A DNA stretch of 64,000 bases from Syntrophothermus lipocalidus DSM 12680. GTDB lineage: Bacteria > Bacillota > Syntrophomonadia > Syntrophomonadales > Syntrophothermaceae. This document shows positions 10,470 to 20,844 of this stretch, piece after piece. The DNA lies in the NCBI RefSeq assembly GCF_000092405.1, contig NC_014220.1, positions 620,001 through 684,000 of the forward strand. Direction: 5' to 3'. The number at the start of each line of letters is the position of its first letter. The stretch's first letter is position 1. The position numbers and the translations under genes are program-made. Below the pieces are notes generated by a model. That model was not told the DNA's origin, did not search any database, and saw only the letters and a program-made list of their open reading frames with translations.

Positions 10470-11993
10470 ATGGCTAAAAGAGCATTGATAAGCGTTTCCA
10501 ACAAAGACGGGGTGGTAGAGTTCGCCCGGGGGTTGGAGGAGCTGGGATACGAAATAGTGTCGACCGGAGGAACTTACGATACCCTGGTGCAGGCGGGTAT
10601 CAAGGTGGTAAAGGTGGCCGAAGTTACCGGATTTCCAGAGATTCTTGATGGCAGGGTAAAGACATTACACCCGGCAGTGCACGGGGGTATCCTGGCGAAA
10701 AGGAGCCCCGATCACCTTGAACAATTACAAATGCACGGAATTCAAACCATCGATATCGTAGCGGTGAACCTATATCCTTTTCAGGAAACGGTCTTGCGCC
10801 CAGGAGTAACCCTGGAAGAGGCTATTGAAAACATCGATATCGGCGGGCCTGCCATGATACGGGCTGCGGCCAAGAACTACCGGTATGTGATAGTTGTGGT
10901 TAGGCCAGAAGACTACGGCCGGGTTTTAGACGAGCTTAAGGGGAAAGGCGACTTAGACGAACAGCATCGTTTAAGATTGGCGTTCGCGGCATTCAGCCAC
11001 ACTGCCGCTTACGATGCTATGGTGTCTTCGTACCTGGCTGGGCTTCTAGGGATTGGATTCCCGGAAGAGGTTGCCTTCGCAGGAGAAAAGGTCTACGAGT
11101 TGCGCTACGGAGAAAACCCGCACCAAAAGGCTGCTTTCTACAGGTACTATCTCCAGGGTGACGGGTTACCCAATGCCCAGCAGCTAAATGGTAAAGAACT
11201 TTCTTATAACAACATCATCGATGCTCAGGCAGCCGTGGCTTTGGTCAGAGAGTTTGACAAGCCGGCATGCGTGATTATCAAGCACACGAATCCTTGCGGA
11301 ACCGCGGTAGCCGATGACCTTGTTTCTGCCTATGAGAAGGCTTTTGCGGCCGATCCGGTGTCTGCATTCGGTGGCATAATCGCTTTCAACCGGGTGGTTG
11401 ATGCGGATACCGCCAAAAAGGTGGCAGAACCCTTTATGGAGGTGGTTGTAGCCCCTGGTTATGACGAAGAAGCTCTGGAGATTCTGAGGAGAAAGAAGAA
11501 TTTGCGGGTTCTGGCCTTGCCGGTAGAGGTCCAGTCTGGACTGGAAGTCAAATCGATAGAAGGCGGGTTCGTCGTACAAGAAGCGGATAGACACGAACTT
11601 CTGCCTGCAGAGCTCACCGTCGTGACAGACCGGGTCCCTACACCGGAAGAAATGGAGAATTTGTTGTTTGCTTGGAAAGTGGTAAAACACGTCAAATCTA
11701 ACGCGATTGTAGTGGCCAAAGACGGGTTGACTCTGGGGGTCGGAGCTGGCCAGATGAACCGGGTAGGAGCAGCTCGCCTGGCTTTAGAACAAGCCGGGGA
11801 AAGGGCGAAGGGGGCGGTTTTGGCCTCGGATGCGTTCTTCCCGTTTAAGGATACGGTGGAGCTGGCAGCCCAGTATGGTATTACCGCTATCATTCAGCCA
11901 GGTGGGTCCATACGCGATCAGGAAAGTATAGAGGAGTGCAACCGCCACGGGATAGCCATGGTTTTCACTGGCGTACGGCACTTCAAGCATTAG
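10470..11993 (+). CDS. purH: AICAR transformylase / IMP cyclohydrolase PurH
   Basis: A 507-residue bifunctional enzyme carrying out the last two steps to IMP. The N-terminal MGS-like IMP cyclohydrolase domain runs to about residue 190 ([40 protein letters not shown]). The transformylase domain contains [15 protein letters not shown] and [11 protein letters not shown]. It also takes up AICAR released by HisF of the neighbouring histidine operon. An AGGAGGCAGAG ribosome site precedes the ATG. Confidence 0.97.
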   Translation: MAKRALISVSNKDGVVEFARGLEELGYEIVSTGGTYDTLVQAGIKVVKVAEVTGFPEILDGRVKTLHPAVHGGILAKRSPDHLEQLQMHGIQTIDIVAVNLYPFQETVLRPGVTLEEAIENIDIGGPAMIRAAAKNYRYVIVVVRPEDYGRVLDELKGKGDLDEQHRLRLAFAAFSHTAAYDAMVSSYLAGLLGIGFPEEVAFAGEKVYELRYGENPHQKAAFYRYYLQGDGLPNAQQLNGKELSYNNIIDAQAAVALVREFDKPACVIIKHTNPCGTAVADDLVSAYEKAFAADPVSAFGGIIAFNRVVDADTAKKVAEPFMEVVVAPGYDEEALEILRRKKNLRVLALPVEVQSGLEVKSIEGGFVVQEADRHELLPAELTVVTDRVPTPEEMENLLFAWKVVKHVKSNAIVVAKDGLTLGVGAGQMNRVGAARLALEQAGERAKGAVLASDAFFPFKDTVELAAQYGITAIIQPGGSIRDQESIEECNRHGIAMVFTGVRHFKH

Positions 11994-12042
11994 AATTAGT
12001 CAGGATATAATAGGCTCATCAAGCGGGAAAAGAGGGTAAGGT

Positions 12043-13329
12043 ATGGGGAAAAAGGTTTTGGTAGTAGGGTCAGGGGGCAGGGAACATGCCCTGGTATGGA
12101 AACTGGCATTAAGCCCCGACGTAGAGAAGATATACGCGGCACCCGGCAATGCTGGTATAGCCGAGCAGGCCGAATGTGTCGCCATAAACCCTACTGATAT
12201 TAGAGGGTTGATGCAGTTTGTCCTGGAAAAAGGGATTGACCTTACTGTTGTGGGGCCGGAAGCCCCGTTGATGGCAGGGATAGTAGATGCTTTTCAGGCT
12301 GAAGGGTTGAAAGTGTTTGGTCCTTCAACCCGGGCAGCCAGGATCGAGGGAAGCAAGGTATTTAGCAAGAATCTCATGCATAAGTACGGAGTTCCTACCG
12401 CCGAATACCGCGTGTTTGAGCGGATAGAAGAAGCCGCAGCTTATACCCGTGATCGGATGAAAGAGCCTGGGCTTCGACTGGTAGTGAAAGCAGACGGTTT
12501 GGCGGCTGGCAAGGGAGTAGTGGTAGCTGAAAATCAGGAAGAAGCTCTCGAGGCTTTAGAACAGGCTATGGTGCACAAGGTCTTCGGATCGGCGGGAGAC
12601 AGGGTTGTAGTAGAAGAGTGTCTCTATGGAGAAGAAGTCAGTGTGTTCGCGCTGGTGGATGGGGAAGAAGTGGTTTTCCTGGCTGCTGCTCAAGACCACA
12701 AGCGGGTTTTTGACCACGATCAGGGGCCTAATACTGGCGGGATGGGCGCCTATTCTCCGGCTCCGGTATACACTCCTGAACTGCATCGGGTGGTCATGCG
12801 TGACATCCTGGTTCCCACAGCCAGGGCTATGGTGGCGGAGGGCATCCCATATAGGGGGGTGCTGTACGCTGGGCTTATGGTAACCGACCGAGGACCTATG
12901 GTGCTGGAATTCAACGCCCGGTTCGGTGACCCAGAGACACAGGTAGTGATTCCTTTAATGGACACAGATATTTTCCCGGCTCTAGAAGCTGTGGCTACGG
13001 GCAACCTCAAACAGGCTGAGGTGACATTTAGCGATGAGGCTTGTGTATGTGTGGTTCTGGCCTCTGCCGGATACCCCGGAAGCTATGCCCGAGGGCACGA
13101 GATAACAGGGCTCCAGGAGCTGTCTCCTGACATATTGGTGTTTCACGCCGGTACTGCCAAAACCGCCGACGGCCGGCTAGTTACGGACGGCGGGCGGGTT
13201 TTGGGTATCGTGGCCAGGCGGCCCGACATCAAGTCTGCCATAGACCAGGTTTATAAAGAAATTCCTAAAGTGCATTTTGAGGGTGTCCATTACCGGCGCG
13301 ACATAGGGTACAGAGCCTTGAAGCGTTGA
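12043..13329 (+). CDS. purD: GAR synthetase PurD
   Basis: A 428-residue ATP-grasp ligase joining glycine to phosphoribosylamine. The N-terminus KVLVVGSGGREHALVWKLA, the loop VVKADGLAAGKGVVV and the metal-site region LEFNARFGDPETQV are all intact. The gap to purH is 49 bases, the longest inside the purine genes. The next gene begins 1 base after its stop codon, so transcription probably continues. Confidence 0.97.
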   Translation: MGKKVLVVGSGGREHALVWKLALSPDVEKIYAAPGNAGIAEQAECVAINPTDIRGLMQFVLEKGIDLTVVGPEAPLMAGIVDAFQAEGLKVFGPSTRAARIEGSKVFSKNLMHKYGVPTAEYRVFERIEEAAAYTRDRMKEPGLRLVVKADGLAAGKGVVVAENQEEALEALEQAMVHKVFGSAGDRVVVEECLYGEEVSVFALVDGEEVVFLAAAQDHKRVFDHDQGPNTGGMGAYSPAPVYTPELHRVVMRDILVPTARAMVAEGIPYRGVLYAGLMVTDRGPMVLEFNARFGDPETQVVIPLMDTDIFPALEAVATGNLKQAEVTFSDEACVCVVLASAGYPGSYARGHEITGLQELSPDILVFHAGTAKTADGRLVTDGGRVLGIVARRPDIKSAIDQVYKEIPKVHFEGVHYRRDIGYRALKR

Positions 13330-13330
13330 G

Positions 13331-13885
13331 GTGCATGAAGTGAAGAACATGGCAAGAGAACCATCACCTGTTCTGTTCTTGCTTTTATTGGCAGTAGTGA
13401 TAGCGCTGTGTATCTACACCCCTACTCGCTTTTTCATAAAGTTTACGGTTTTGTTTGGCCTGCCTTTTCTCTTGCTTCTGGCATGGTGGCGCCGGTTGAA
13501 GAGGTTTAGCCCGGCGTGGATTTTGGCAAGCCTGGGGATGATAGTTTTGCTAACCGTTTACGGCCTCGAGATGGCAGAGTTCCCGCAGAAACTCAGGGTG
13601 AAAGAGATAACCATGCAGGGCGATGTCTTGTTAGCTCAGGGCAAATATGATGAAGCGGTTGCCAAGTACAAGGAGATGGAGAAAATCGATCCCGAGAAAG
13701 CTAGGGAGAAAATGGCGGTAGCCTTGCAGCAGAAACGGTACAGAGAGGACTACCTGAAGGCGAAGAAGCTGGTGGAGCAAGGAAAGAAAGAAGAAGCCAA
13801 ACGCCTGTTGAGTTCCATACCTTCTACTGCTCGGGTCCACTCTGAGGCTCGGGATCTCTTAAGGCGGCTGGAGGAGGAACCTTAG
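13331..13885 (+). CDS. Membrane protein with a TPR-like C-terminus
   Basis: About 184 residues: two or three hydrophobic segments near residues 13-30, 35-50 and 65-80, then a soluble, charged helical tail. Segments such as GDVLLAQGKYDEAVAKYKEM and AKKLVEQGKKEEAKRLLSSI look like tetratricopeptide repeats, so a protein-interaction role is plausible. The start could be GTG 13331, GTG 13340 or ATG 13349, and none has a clear ribosome site. It follows purD by one base and abuts the HD-domain gene. No specific family was recognised. Confidence 0.65.
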   Translation: MHEVKNMAREPSPVLFLLLLAVVIALCIYTPTRFFIKFTVLFGLPFLLLLAWWRRLKRFSPAWILASLGMIVLLTVYGLEMAEFPQKLRVKEITMQGDVLLAQGKYDEAVAKYKEMEKIDPEKAREKMAVALQQKRYREDYLKAKKLVEQGKKEEAKRLLSSIPSTARVHSEARDLLRRLEEEP

Positions 13886-14563
13886 TTGCGAAAAAATGGT
13901 TTGATTACTTTGGAGGCTATTAAAAACAATACGGTTGTCAACGAATACATGGCCCGGGGCAACGAATTTATTGGCAACATTGGGGCCATAGAGCATAACC
14001 AGAAACATGCGGAATTGGTTTCGTTTCTGAGTTACGATATACTGAACTCTTTAGGCTATTCACAGCGGGAAGCGGAACTGGCCGCTATTGCCGGCTATCT
14101 TCATGATATAGGCAACCTGGTTAACAGGTATTCTCATGGATTGTCTGGAGCTATCATGGTTCTAGAGGTATTGATGGGAATGAATATGGATCCAGAGGAA
14201 ATAGCAGTAATCCTGGCAGCCATCGGCAACCACGAGGAACATGCCGACGGCCAGTCGGTTAACCCGGTGGCAGCAGCAGTGATACTGGCTGACAAGTCGG
14301 ACGTGCACCAAACCCGGGTACGCAAGCGGGAGTCGTCGTGCTTTACCATCCGGGACCGGGTCAATTATGCGGCCAAGGAATCGGCTCTTCTGGTCGATGA
14401 CGAGAAAAAAGTCATTACTCTAAGGCTTAGGATCGATACCGGAACCTGCTCGGTTATGGAATACTTTGAGATATTCTTGACCAAGATGCTGATGTGCAAA
14501 CGGGCGGCCGAGTTTCTCGGCTGCCAGTTTGAACTTCTTATAAACGACGTTAAGCTGTTGTAG
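13886..14563 (+). CDS. HD-domain phosphohydrolase-like protein
   Basis: A 225-residue protein starting with TTG behind GGAGGAGG (spacing about 7). A metal-binding HD pattern is visible: IEHNQKHAELV, then AGYLHDIGNLVNRYSHG (the HD pair), then GNHEEHAD and ILADKSDVHQ. Such domains hydrolyse nucleotides or phosphate esters; the substrate is not deducible. It sits directly after the TPR-like gene, between the purine and histidine clusters, which hints at a nucleotide-related role without proving it. Confidence 0.8.
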   Translation: MRKNGLITLEAIKNNTVVNEYMARGNEFIGNIGAIEHNQKHAELVSFLSYDILNSLGYSQREAELAAIAGYLHDIGNLVNRYSHGLSGAIMVLEVLMGMNMDPEEIAVILAAIGNHEEHADGQSVNPVAAAVILADKSDVHQTRVRKRESSCFTIRDRVNYAAKESALLVDDEKKVITLRLRIDTGTCSVMEYFEIFLTKMLMCKRAAEFLGCQFELLINDVKLL

Positions 14564-14626
14564 TCAGGTTTGGGCTCTTTTGTGCATGGTTTTATGTTTA
14601 TAACTATGTTTTAAGGGGGAGTACTC

Positions 14627-14926
14627 ATGTATGAGCCGAATTGGAGAGACGACCAGACCGACCAACTGGTTAAAGCCTTAGTAGCCTTAAAAAACGAAGA
14701 CGAGGGCTACCGGCTGCTGGATGACCTGTGCACAGTTTCAGAAATAAAGGCTATGGCTCAGAGGCTGCAGGTGGCCCGGATGCTCAAGGAGCACCATACT
14801 TATAACGGCATTGCCGAACAAACCGGGGCCAGCACCGCTACCATCAGCCGGGTGAAAAGATACCTGTACTACGGGGCTAACGGCTACCAGCTCATTTTAC
14901 AAAGGTTGAAGGAGCAGAATGATTAA
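14627..14926 (+). CDS. yerC: YerC/HisR, TrpR-superfamily regulator
   Basis: A 99-residue protein of the YerC/YecD family. The helix-turn-helix is YNGIAEQTGASTATISRVKR (about residues 63-82). It is followed immediately by hisZ with no gap, behind an AAGGGGGAG ribosome site. Members of this family have been proposed as histidine-responsive repressors (HisR) in Firmicutes, and its place as first gene of the his operon fits autoregulation. No operator was identified in the 63 bases upstream. Confidence 0.88.
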   Translation: MYEPNWRDDQTDQLVKALVALKNEDEGYRLLDDLCTVSEIKAMAQRLQVARMLKEHHTYNGIAEQTGASTATISRVKRYLYYGANGYQLILQRLKEQND

Positions 14927-16087
14927 ATGAAGGCTAAAGAGATCCCTCCAGGTTTCAAGGATCACGTTCCCCGAGAGGCCAAACTGAAAAGAATAATCGA
15001 GAAAAAGGCAGCAGACCTTTTTGCCTCCTGGGGTTATCAGGAGGTAATTACTCCTACGGTAGAATATTTGGAAGTCATACAAGTTGCTGATATGAACGTG
15101 GATCAGCAAGAGCTTTTTTTGTTCCAAAACCGGGACGGCCGACTTTTGGCCTTGCGCCCGGATATGACTATTCCCATAGCCCGGATGGCTTCGACCAAGC
15201 TGCGAAAAGATCCGTTGCCGCTACGTCTCTTCTACCGGGCCAATGTTTTTCGTCACAGCCTTTCTCAACATGGCAAGTACAATGAGTTCTGGCAGATAGG
15301 GGTAGAGATGCTGGGAGCAGGAGGGGAAAGGGCAGACGCGGAAGTAATTGCCCTGGCAGTCGAGCTAATGACTTGCTTGGGGGTGGAAGAGTTCCAGTTG
15401 AGCTTGAACAACGTCAAGATATTCAACCAGCTATTGCGAAAAAGTGGGCTCGCTCATGAAGACGAGAATGAGATTAAGAGACTGGTCATGAACAAGGACT
15501 TGGTCGGGCTTGAAAGGAAGCTATCGGATCTGCACTTGGACAGCAAGTTGAAGGAAACATTTATAGAGCTGCCGGTATTAAACGGGGGCCTGGAAATCCT
15601 GGAACGTTTACCGGATTTTTCGGAGTGGCCGGAAGTGATGGCCGGGGTCGAGGAGCTCAAGGTTTTGTTCCGGGCTCTGCGGGCTTTTGGCGTTGAAGAC
15701 CGGGTGGTAATCGACCTGGGTGTACTGAGGGGGCTGGATTACTATACCGGGGTGGTTTTTGAAGGTTATTCATCGAACCTGGGGTATCCTTTGTTGGGAG
15801 GCGGGAGATACGATAATGTAATGGGACGCTACGGTTGGCCTAATCCAGCTACTGGCTTCGCCGTGGGGGTAGAGAGGGTGCTCTTGGCCCTGGGGTCAAT
15901 GTCTGCACCAACAGAGCCTTGTTGTCTGGTGGCAGGCAGCGATCTGACAAAGGTGGCCGAGACTGCTCGCCGGTTGAGGAAGGAAGGGCGGGTTGTCTGT
16001 CTCGATGTCCACGGCCGGTCTCGAGATGAAGTCGAGGCCCAAGGCCGTCAGCGCGGCTGGGAACTGGTATGGGTCGATGATAAGTAG
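14927..16087 (+). CDS. hisZ: ATP phosphoribosyltransferase regulatory subunit HisZ
   Basis: A 386-residue histidyl-tRNA-synthetase-like protein without aminoacylation function. It activates the short HisG and carries the histidine feedback site. The class II fold motifs are seen in KIPPGFKD-like MKAKEIPPGFKD, ALRPDMTIPIARMAS and LLGGGRYDNVMGRYG. HisG just downstream is the short form (219 residues), which requires HisZ, so the pair is consistent. Confidence 0.93.
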   Translation: MKAKEIPPGFKDHVPREAKLKRIIEKKAADLFASWGYQEVITPTVEYLEVIQVADMNVDQQELFLFQNRDGRLLALRPDMTIPIARMASTKLRKDPLPLRLFYRANVFRHSLSQHGKYNEFWQIGVEMLGAGGERADAEVIALAVELMTCLGVEEFQLSLNNVKIFNQLLRKSGLAHEDENEIKRLVMNKDLVGLERKLSDLHLDSKLKETFIELPVLNGGLEILERLPDFSEWPEVMAGVEELKVLFRALRAFGVEDRVVIDLGVLRGLDYYTGVVFEGYSSNLGYPLLGGGRYDNVMGRYGWPNPATGFAVGVERVLLALGSMSAPTEPCCLVAGSDLTKVAETARRLRKEGRVVCLDVHGRSRDEVEAQGRQRGWELVWVDDK

Positions 16088-16105
16088 GGTGAAGAGGAGA
16101 ATGAG

Positions 16106-16765
16106 ATGTTAGCCGATACCGTGACTTTTGCCTTGCCTAAAGGGCGATTGATTGAACCAAGTCTTAACTTGCTGGCTGATCTAGGCCTTCCGACTTTTGA
16201 CATCAAGGAGGACTCGCGCAGTCTTCTGTTCGAGTTTTCGGAGCAGGGCCTGCGCTATATAATATGTCGTCCAACCGACGTTCCCGCATATGTCGAACAT
16301 GGGGCCGCTGATTTGGGTATTGTGGGGAAGGATATAATAGTGGAACAGGGCAAAGACGTGTTTGAGATGGTAGACCTAGGGTTCGGGTATTGCCGTTTTG
16401 TGGTTGCGGTCCCGGCCCAAATGAAGGATATCAGCTTGGAAGAGTTGAGTTACCGCCGGGTGGCTACTAAGTTTCCCAACGTGGCTGCCGAGTTTTTTCG
16501 GCAGCAGGGCCTACAGGTCGACATCATAAAGCTCCACGGAAACATCGAGTTGGCACCCCTTATGGGCATTTCAGATATGATCGTGGATATCGTTTCCACT
16601 GGCAGGACTCTGGCTGAGAATAACCTGGTGGAACTGGTCCAGATAATGGAGTCCACGGCCCGCTTGATCGTGAACCGGATAAGCTACAGAGTTAAGTACC
16701 ATAAGCTGCAACCCCTCATCGACAGGATAAGATACCTGGTAAAGAACAGAGAGGTGAGACAATGA
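16106..16765 (+). CDS. hisG: ATP phosphoribosyltransferase HisG (short form)
   Basis: A 219-residue catalytic subunit making phosphoribosyl-ATP from ATP and PRPP, the first histidine step. It lacks the C-terminal regulatory ACT-like domain of long HisG, so it needs HisZ. The pattern ALPKGRLIEPSLNLL at the start and IVDIVSTGRTLAENNL (PRPP loop) near residues 156-171 are typical. It overlaps hisD by 4 bases (ATGA). Confidence 0.95.
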   Translation: MLADTVTFALPKGRLIEPSLNLLADLGLPTFDIKEDSRSLLFEFSEQGLRYIICRPTDVPAYVEHGAADLGIVGKDIIVEQGKDVFEMVDLGFGYCRFVVAVPAQMKDISLEELSYRRVATKFPNVAAEFFRQQGLQVDIIKLHGNIELAPLMGISDMIVDIVSTGRTLAENNLVELVQIMESTARLIVNRISYRVKYHKLQPLIDRIRYLVKNREVRQ

Positions 16766-18057
16766 TTATCAGGAGAATGAAAGCAGGAACCGCAGATTTG
16801 GAGGAATTCCTGCGGGTTCCGTATTCCGGGTTACAGGAGCTGGAAACACGGGTAGCTTACATCGCGAAAGAAGTGAAAACCCGTGGAGACGAAGCGGTCT
16901 ATGAGTTTACGCGCAGGTTTGACAGGGCTGACATAGGACCTCACAACTTTAGGGTTGATGAAAGGGAGATAATCGAGGCTTACAAGGCCGTAGGCGAGGA
17001 GTACATTTCTGCCTTGCGGGCGGCAATTGCTAACATTAGGGCATTTCACCGCAGGCAGTTACATAACTCTTGGATGGAACCGGACGAAACCGGCAACATC
17101 TTGGGGATGATTTACCGACCTTTAGATCGCGTAGGCATATACGTTCCCGGGGGAACAGCGGCTTATCCTTCGTCTGTTCTCATGAACGCAATTCCAGCCC
17201 AGGTGGCGGGGGTAAGAGAGATAGTCATGGTGACACCGCCGGCAGCGGACGGGCGGGTTAACCCTTACACTCTGGTGGCGGCAGCGGAGCTGGGGGTCAA
17301 AGAGATTTACAAGATGGGTGGAGCCCAAGCCGTTTTTGCCTTAGCTTGGGGAACGGAAACTGTACCGAAGGTGGATAAGATTACCGGTCCTGGCAACATA
17401 TATGTGACCTTGGCTAAGAAAATGGTGTACGGAGATGTCGATATCGATATGCTGGCGGGTCCCAGCGAGATATTGATAATCGCAGACGACAAGGCGGAAC
17501 CTGCCTACGTGGCTGCTGACCTGATGTCCCAGGCTGAACACGATGTTCTGGCCCGATCCATGCTTGTTACGGACAGCGAAGAGCTGGTGGATGAGGTGGA
17601 AAGGGAAATTGGGCGGCAGTTGGCTTCGCTGTCCCGCCGTGACATAATAGAAAGGTCTTTACAGGAACAGGGTGCGGTTATAATCGTAAAGGACATGAGA
17701 GAAGCCTGCGAAGTGGCGAACCGGGTGGCACCGGAACACCTGGAGTTGATGGTTGAGCATCCCTTCGAATGGTTAGGGTATATTAAGAATGCGGGAGCCG
17801 TATTCTTGGGCAGGTACACCCCGGAACCGGTCGGCGACTACTATGCTGGACCTAATCACATCCTTCCCACTGGTGGTACCGCGCGTTTCTATTCGCCGGT
17901 GACGGTAGATACTTTCTTGAAGAAAACCAGTGTGCTTTACTATTCCGAGACCGGTTTGGCAAAGGCCCGGCAGGATATTGTAACTTTGGCCGAGATTGAA
18001 GGCCTGACTGCCCATGCCAATTCGGTCAGGATACGAAGGGAGGATACCGTCGAGTGA
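16762..18057 (+). CDS. hisD: Histidinol dehydrogenase HisD
   Basis: A 431-residue zinc enzyme oxidising histidinol to histidine in two NAD-dependent steps. [46 protein letters not shown] and SQAEHD (zinc ligands) are all present. It is coupled by overlap to hisG upstream and hisB downstream. Nothing unusual is seen. Confidence 0.96.
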   Translation: MIIRRMKAGTADLEEFLRVPYSGLQELETRVAYIAKEVKTRGDEAVYEFTRRFDRADIGPHNFRVDEREIIEAYKAVGEEYISALRAAIANIRAFHRRQLHNSWMEPDETGNILGMIYRPLDRVGIYVPGGTAAYPSSVLMNAIPAQVAGVREIVMVTPPAADGRVNPYTLVAAAELGVKEIYKMGGAQAVFALAWGTETVPKVDKITGPGNIYVTLAKKMVYGDVDIDMLAGPSEILIIADDKAEPAYVAADLMSQAEHDVLARSMLVTDSEELVDEVEREIGRQLASLSRRDIIERSLQEQGAVIIVKDMREACEVANRVAPEHLELMVEHPFEWLGYIKNAGAVFLGRYTPEPVGDYYAGPNHILPTGGTARFYSPVTVDTFLKKTSVLYYSETGLAKARQDIVTLAEIEGLTAHANSVRIRREDTVE

Positions 18058-18650
18058 GTGATGAAATAAGGAGTGCCGAAATCCACCGCAAAACCACCGA
18101 AACCGAGATTCTTTTACGAATGGAGCTGGACGGCACCGGGAGTTACCAGATAGACACGGAAATGCCTTTTTTAGGGCACATGTTGGCCCTGTTTTCTATG
18201 CACAGTTTGTGCAATCTCAAGGTATGGGCCCGAGGCGACACCGAGGTTGATGATCATCATACGGTAGAAGACATCGGCCTGTGTTTCGGACTGGCTTTGA
18301 AGCAGGCCATCGGGGACAAGAAGGGGTTACGCCGTTACGGTTCGGCTACCATACCGATGGATGAAGCCTTGGCCCGGGTGGTAGTTGACCTTTCCGGTCG
18401 CCCCTACCTTTCTTATCACGTGCCGGTGCCGGGGGAACGGGTTGGCACCTTCGCCACTGAACTGGTGGAGGAGTTCTTCCGGGCGGTGGTAAACAGCGCC
18501 GGGATAACCCTGCACATAGACCTGATCCGGGGAAGCAACAGCCATCATATCCTGGAAGCAGTCTTTAAGGCGTTTGCCCGCGCCTTGAAGGAAGCGATAG
18601 AGTACGAACCCCGGGTCGAAGGGGTTTGGTCGACTAAAGGTAAGCTTTAA
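18054..18650 (+). CDS. hisB: Imidazoleglycerol-phosphate dehydratase HisB
   Basis: A 198-residue single-domain dehydratase without the phosphatase part found in enteric HisB. Metal-binding motifs VDDHHTVEDIGL and SNSHHILEAVFKAFAR are complete. The GTG start overlaps the hisD stop. A histidinol-phosphatase gene and hisC are missing from this operon and from the window, so they must lie elsewhere. Confidence 0.96.
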   Translation: MSDEIRSAEIHRKTTETEILLRMELDGTGSYQIDTEMPFLGHMLALFSMHSLCNLKVWARGDTEVDDHHTVEDIGLCFGLALKQAIGDKKGLRRYGSATIPMDEALARVVVDLSGRPYLSYHVPVPGERVGTFATELVEEFFRAVVNSAGITLHIDLIRGSNSHHILEAVFKAFARALKEAIEYEPRVEGVWSTKGKL

Positions 18651-18686
18651 GGCTTCTAGACTCATTCAGGGGAAAGGGGAAGTTAC

Positions 18687-19292
18687 TTGATAGCGGTCAT
18701 AGACTACGGGATGGGCAACTTGCGCAGCGTTCACAAAGCCTTGGAGAAACTGGGGTTTGCGGTGGAGGTCACGTCTGACCCGGATAAGGTGGTTCAAGCC
18801 GAAAGGGTAGTGCTGCCCGGAGTAGGGGCGTTTGCCGATGCTGCCAGGAACCTGAGAAGTTCGGGTATGAATGAGGCTATTTCCGAGGTCGTGAGGGCAG
18901 GCAAGCCTTTTTTGGGCATCTGTTTGGGCCTGCAGCTTCTGTTTTCGGAAAGCGAAGAAGACGGTCTTCACCGGGGCTTGGATATAATCCCCGGGCGGGT
19001 TACGCGTCTGCCGTCCATCGAGAAGGTGCCGCATATGGGCTGGAACCAGGTGTCGTATTGTCAGAAGGTTCCGCTGTTCGACGGGATTCCTGACCAGTCT
19101 TATTTTTATTTCGTTCACTCGTATTACGTGGTGCCTTATGATGAGAAAGTCAAAGCGGCCACCAGCGACCATGGCATCACTTTCACCTGCGCGGTTGTAG
19201 ACGGTAACGTTTTTGCGACCCAGTTTCACCCTGAGAAATCCAGCACCCTGGGGCTGAAGCTGCTAAAGAATTTTGGAGAGTGGCGGCCATGA
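18687..19292 (+). CDS. hisH: Imidazole glycerol phosphate synthase glutaminase HisH
   Basis: A 201-residue glutamine amidotransferase that feeds ammonia to HisF. IDYGMGNLRSVHKAL is the typical N-terminus, the nucleophile is in GICLGLQLLF (Cys near residue 80), and the His/Glu pair is in TQFHPEKSS. The start is TTG behind AAAGGGGAAG. The stop overlaps the hisA start. Confidence 0.95.
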   Translation: MIAVIDYGMGNLRSVHKALEKLGFAVEVTSDPDKVVQAERVVLPGVGAFADAARNLRSSGMNEAISEVVRAGKPFLGICLGLQLLFSESEEDGLHRGLDIIPGRVTRLPSIEKVPHMGWNQVSYCQKVPLFDGIPDQSYFYFVHSYYVVPYDEKVKAATSDHGITFTCAVVDGNVFATQFHPEKSSTLGLKLLKNFGEWRP

Positions 19293-20017
19293 TTATTTTC
19301 CCGGCCATAGATATCAGGGAAGGACGCTGCGTGCGCCTGGTCCAGGGTAAAAGGGAGAACGAAATCGTTTATTCGAGCGAGCCGGCACGGGTTGCGCGGT
19401 CTTTCCAAGAGTTGGGAGCCCGCTGGTTACACGTGGTGGACCTGGACGGCGCTTTTGCCGGTGGCCCGCGCAACTTGGAAGTGATCGAAGAGATAGCGCA
19501 CTCAGTCGAGATTCCTTTTCAGGTGGGCGGCGGCTTGCGTAGCCTCGAGGATGTTGAACAGGTCCTGGCCGTGGGGGCGGCCCGGGTTGTAATTGGGACC
19601 AAGGCGGTAGAGAGTCCTAGTTTCGCTCAGGAATTGTTGGAGCGTTTTGGACCGGAAAGGATTGTGCTGGGGCTTGATGCCCGCGATGGTATGGTTGCGG
19701 TTAAGGGTTGGGTGGAAGTGGCAAAGGTGAAGGCTGTAGATCTTGCTCGGTCTATGAAAGAACTGGGAATCGTCCGGGCAGTTTACACCGATGTGACCAA
19801 GGATGGTTTGTTACAGGGACCTAATTTCGAGGCCACAGAGGAGATTGCCCGGAATTCCGGCTTACGCATCATAGCATCGGGGGGAGTCTCAAGCCTGGAA
19901 GATGTTGAGAAGCTTTTAACACTGGAGGAGCTAGGCGTTGAAGGAGTCATAATCGGTAAAGCCATTTATGATGGTACTATTGACCTGAGAAAGGCTTTAA
20001 GCTTGGTCGAGGAGTAG
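19289..20017 (+). CDS. hisA: ProFAR isomerase HisA
   Basis: A 242-residue (beta/alpha)8-barrel isomerase. FPAIDIREGRCVRLVQG holds the first catalytic Asp and VYTDVTKDGLLQGPN the second. IIASGGVSSLEDVEKLL is the second phosphate loop. ATG 19289 overlaps the hisH TGA; the two-codon upstream extension has no ribosome site. Confidence 0.95.
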   Translation: MIIFPAIDIREGRCVRLVQGKRENEIVYSSEPARVARSFQELGARWLHVVDLDGAFAGGPRNLEVIEEIAHSVEIPFQVGGGLRSLEDVEQVLAVGAARVVIGTKAVESPSFAQELLERFGPERIVLGLDARDGMVAVKGWVEVAKVKAVDLARSMKELGIVRAVYTDVTKDGLLQGPNFEATEEIARNSGLRIIASGGVSSLEDVEKLLTLEELGVEGVIIGKAIYDGTIDLRKALSLVEE

Positions 20018-20085
20018 AGGACTAGATAGTATTAAAGAAGTACTACTACTGGCCGCATGAGAAGAAGCATAGGGAGTGGGGATGA

Positions 20086-20844
20086 ATGCTGGCCAAAAGA
20101 ATAATTCCTTGCTTGGACGTTCACGAAGGCCGGGTTGTAAAGGGCGTGAATTTCTTGAATCTGAAAGATGCCGGAGATCCAGTGGAATTGGCGGCTTTTT
20201 ACGACCGAGAAGGGGCCGATGAACTGGTGTTTCTGGATATCAGTGCTTCTTATGAAGGCAGGAAGACAATGGTGGAAGTGGTTAGGAGGACTGCGGAAAA
20301 CGTGTTCATACCGTTTACCGTAGGCGGTGGCATAAGAACCCCTGAGGATATCCGGGTAATGCTAAACGCGGGGGCGGACAAGGTATCTATCAATACTGCT
20401 GCGGTGAAATCCCCGTCTTTGGTTATGGAGAGCGCGAAAAAATATGGGAGCCAGTGCATCGTGGTGGCTATTGATGCTCGCGAAGCAGGGCCCGGACAGT
20501 GGGAAGTCTGCATAAACGGGGGACGCACTCCTACGGGCATCGATGCTGTGTGGTGGGCGCAGAGGGTGGAGTCTTTGGGTGCAGGGGAGATACTCCTTAC
20601 GAGCATGGACAAGGATGGTACCCGCGACGGGTACGATATTGAATTGACGAGAGCGGTGAGCGAAGCGGTAAAGATACCGGTCATCGCCTCCGGAGGTGCT
20701 GGGAACCTGGAACACTTGGCAGAGGCGATTCTTGAAGGGAAAGCCGATGCTGTTTTATGCGCTTCCATCTTTCATTACCGCGAGTACACGGTGAAGCAAG
20801 CTAAAGAGTACCTGGAGGCTAAGGGAGTGGTGGTTAGACGATGA
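20086..20844 (+). CDS. hisF: Imidazole glycerol phosphate synthase cyclase HisF
   Basis: A 252-residue barrel enzyme that forms imidazole glycerol phosphate and releases [25 protein letters not shown] contains the first catalytic Asp and [14 protein letters not shown] the second. The gap from hisA is 68 bases, larger than elsewhere in the operon, with no clear promoter or terminator. It overlaps hisIE by 4 bases. Confidence 0.96.
   Translation: MLAKRIIPCLDVHEGRVVKGVNFLNLKDAGDPVELAAFYDREGADELVFLDISASYEGRKTMVEVVRRTAENVFIPFTVGGGIRTPEDIRVMLNAGADKVSINTAAVKSPSLVMESAKKYGSQCIVVAIDAREAGPGQWEVCINGGRTPTGIDAVWWAQRVESLGAGEILLTSMDKDGTRDGYDIELTRAVSEAVKIPVIASGGAGNLEHLAEAILEGKADAVLCASIFHYREYTVKQAKEYLEAKGVVVRR

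Noticed and set aside
17866-17882. GGTGGTACCGCG, resembling the T-box core
   Set aside because: It lies in the middle of hisD, where it encodes conserved residues TGGTARF, and has no T-box stem I or antiterminator around it.
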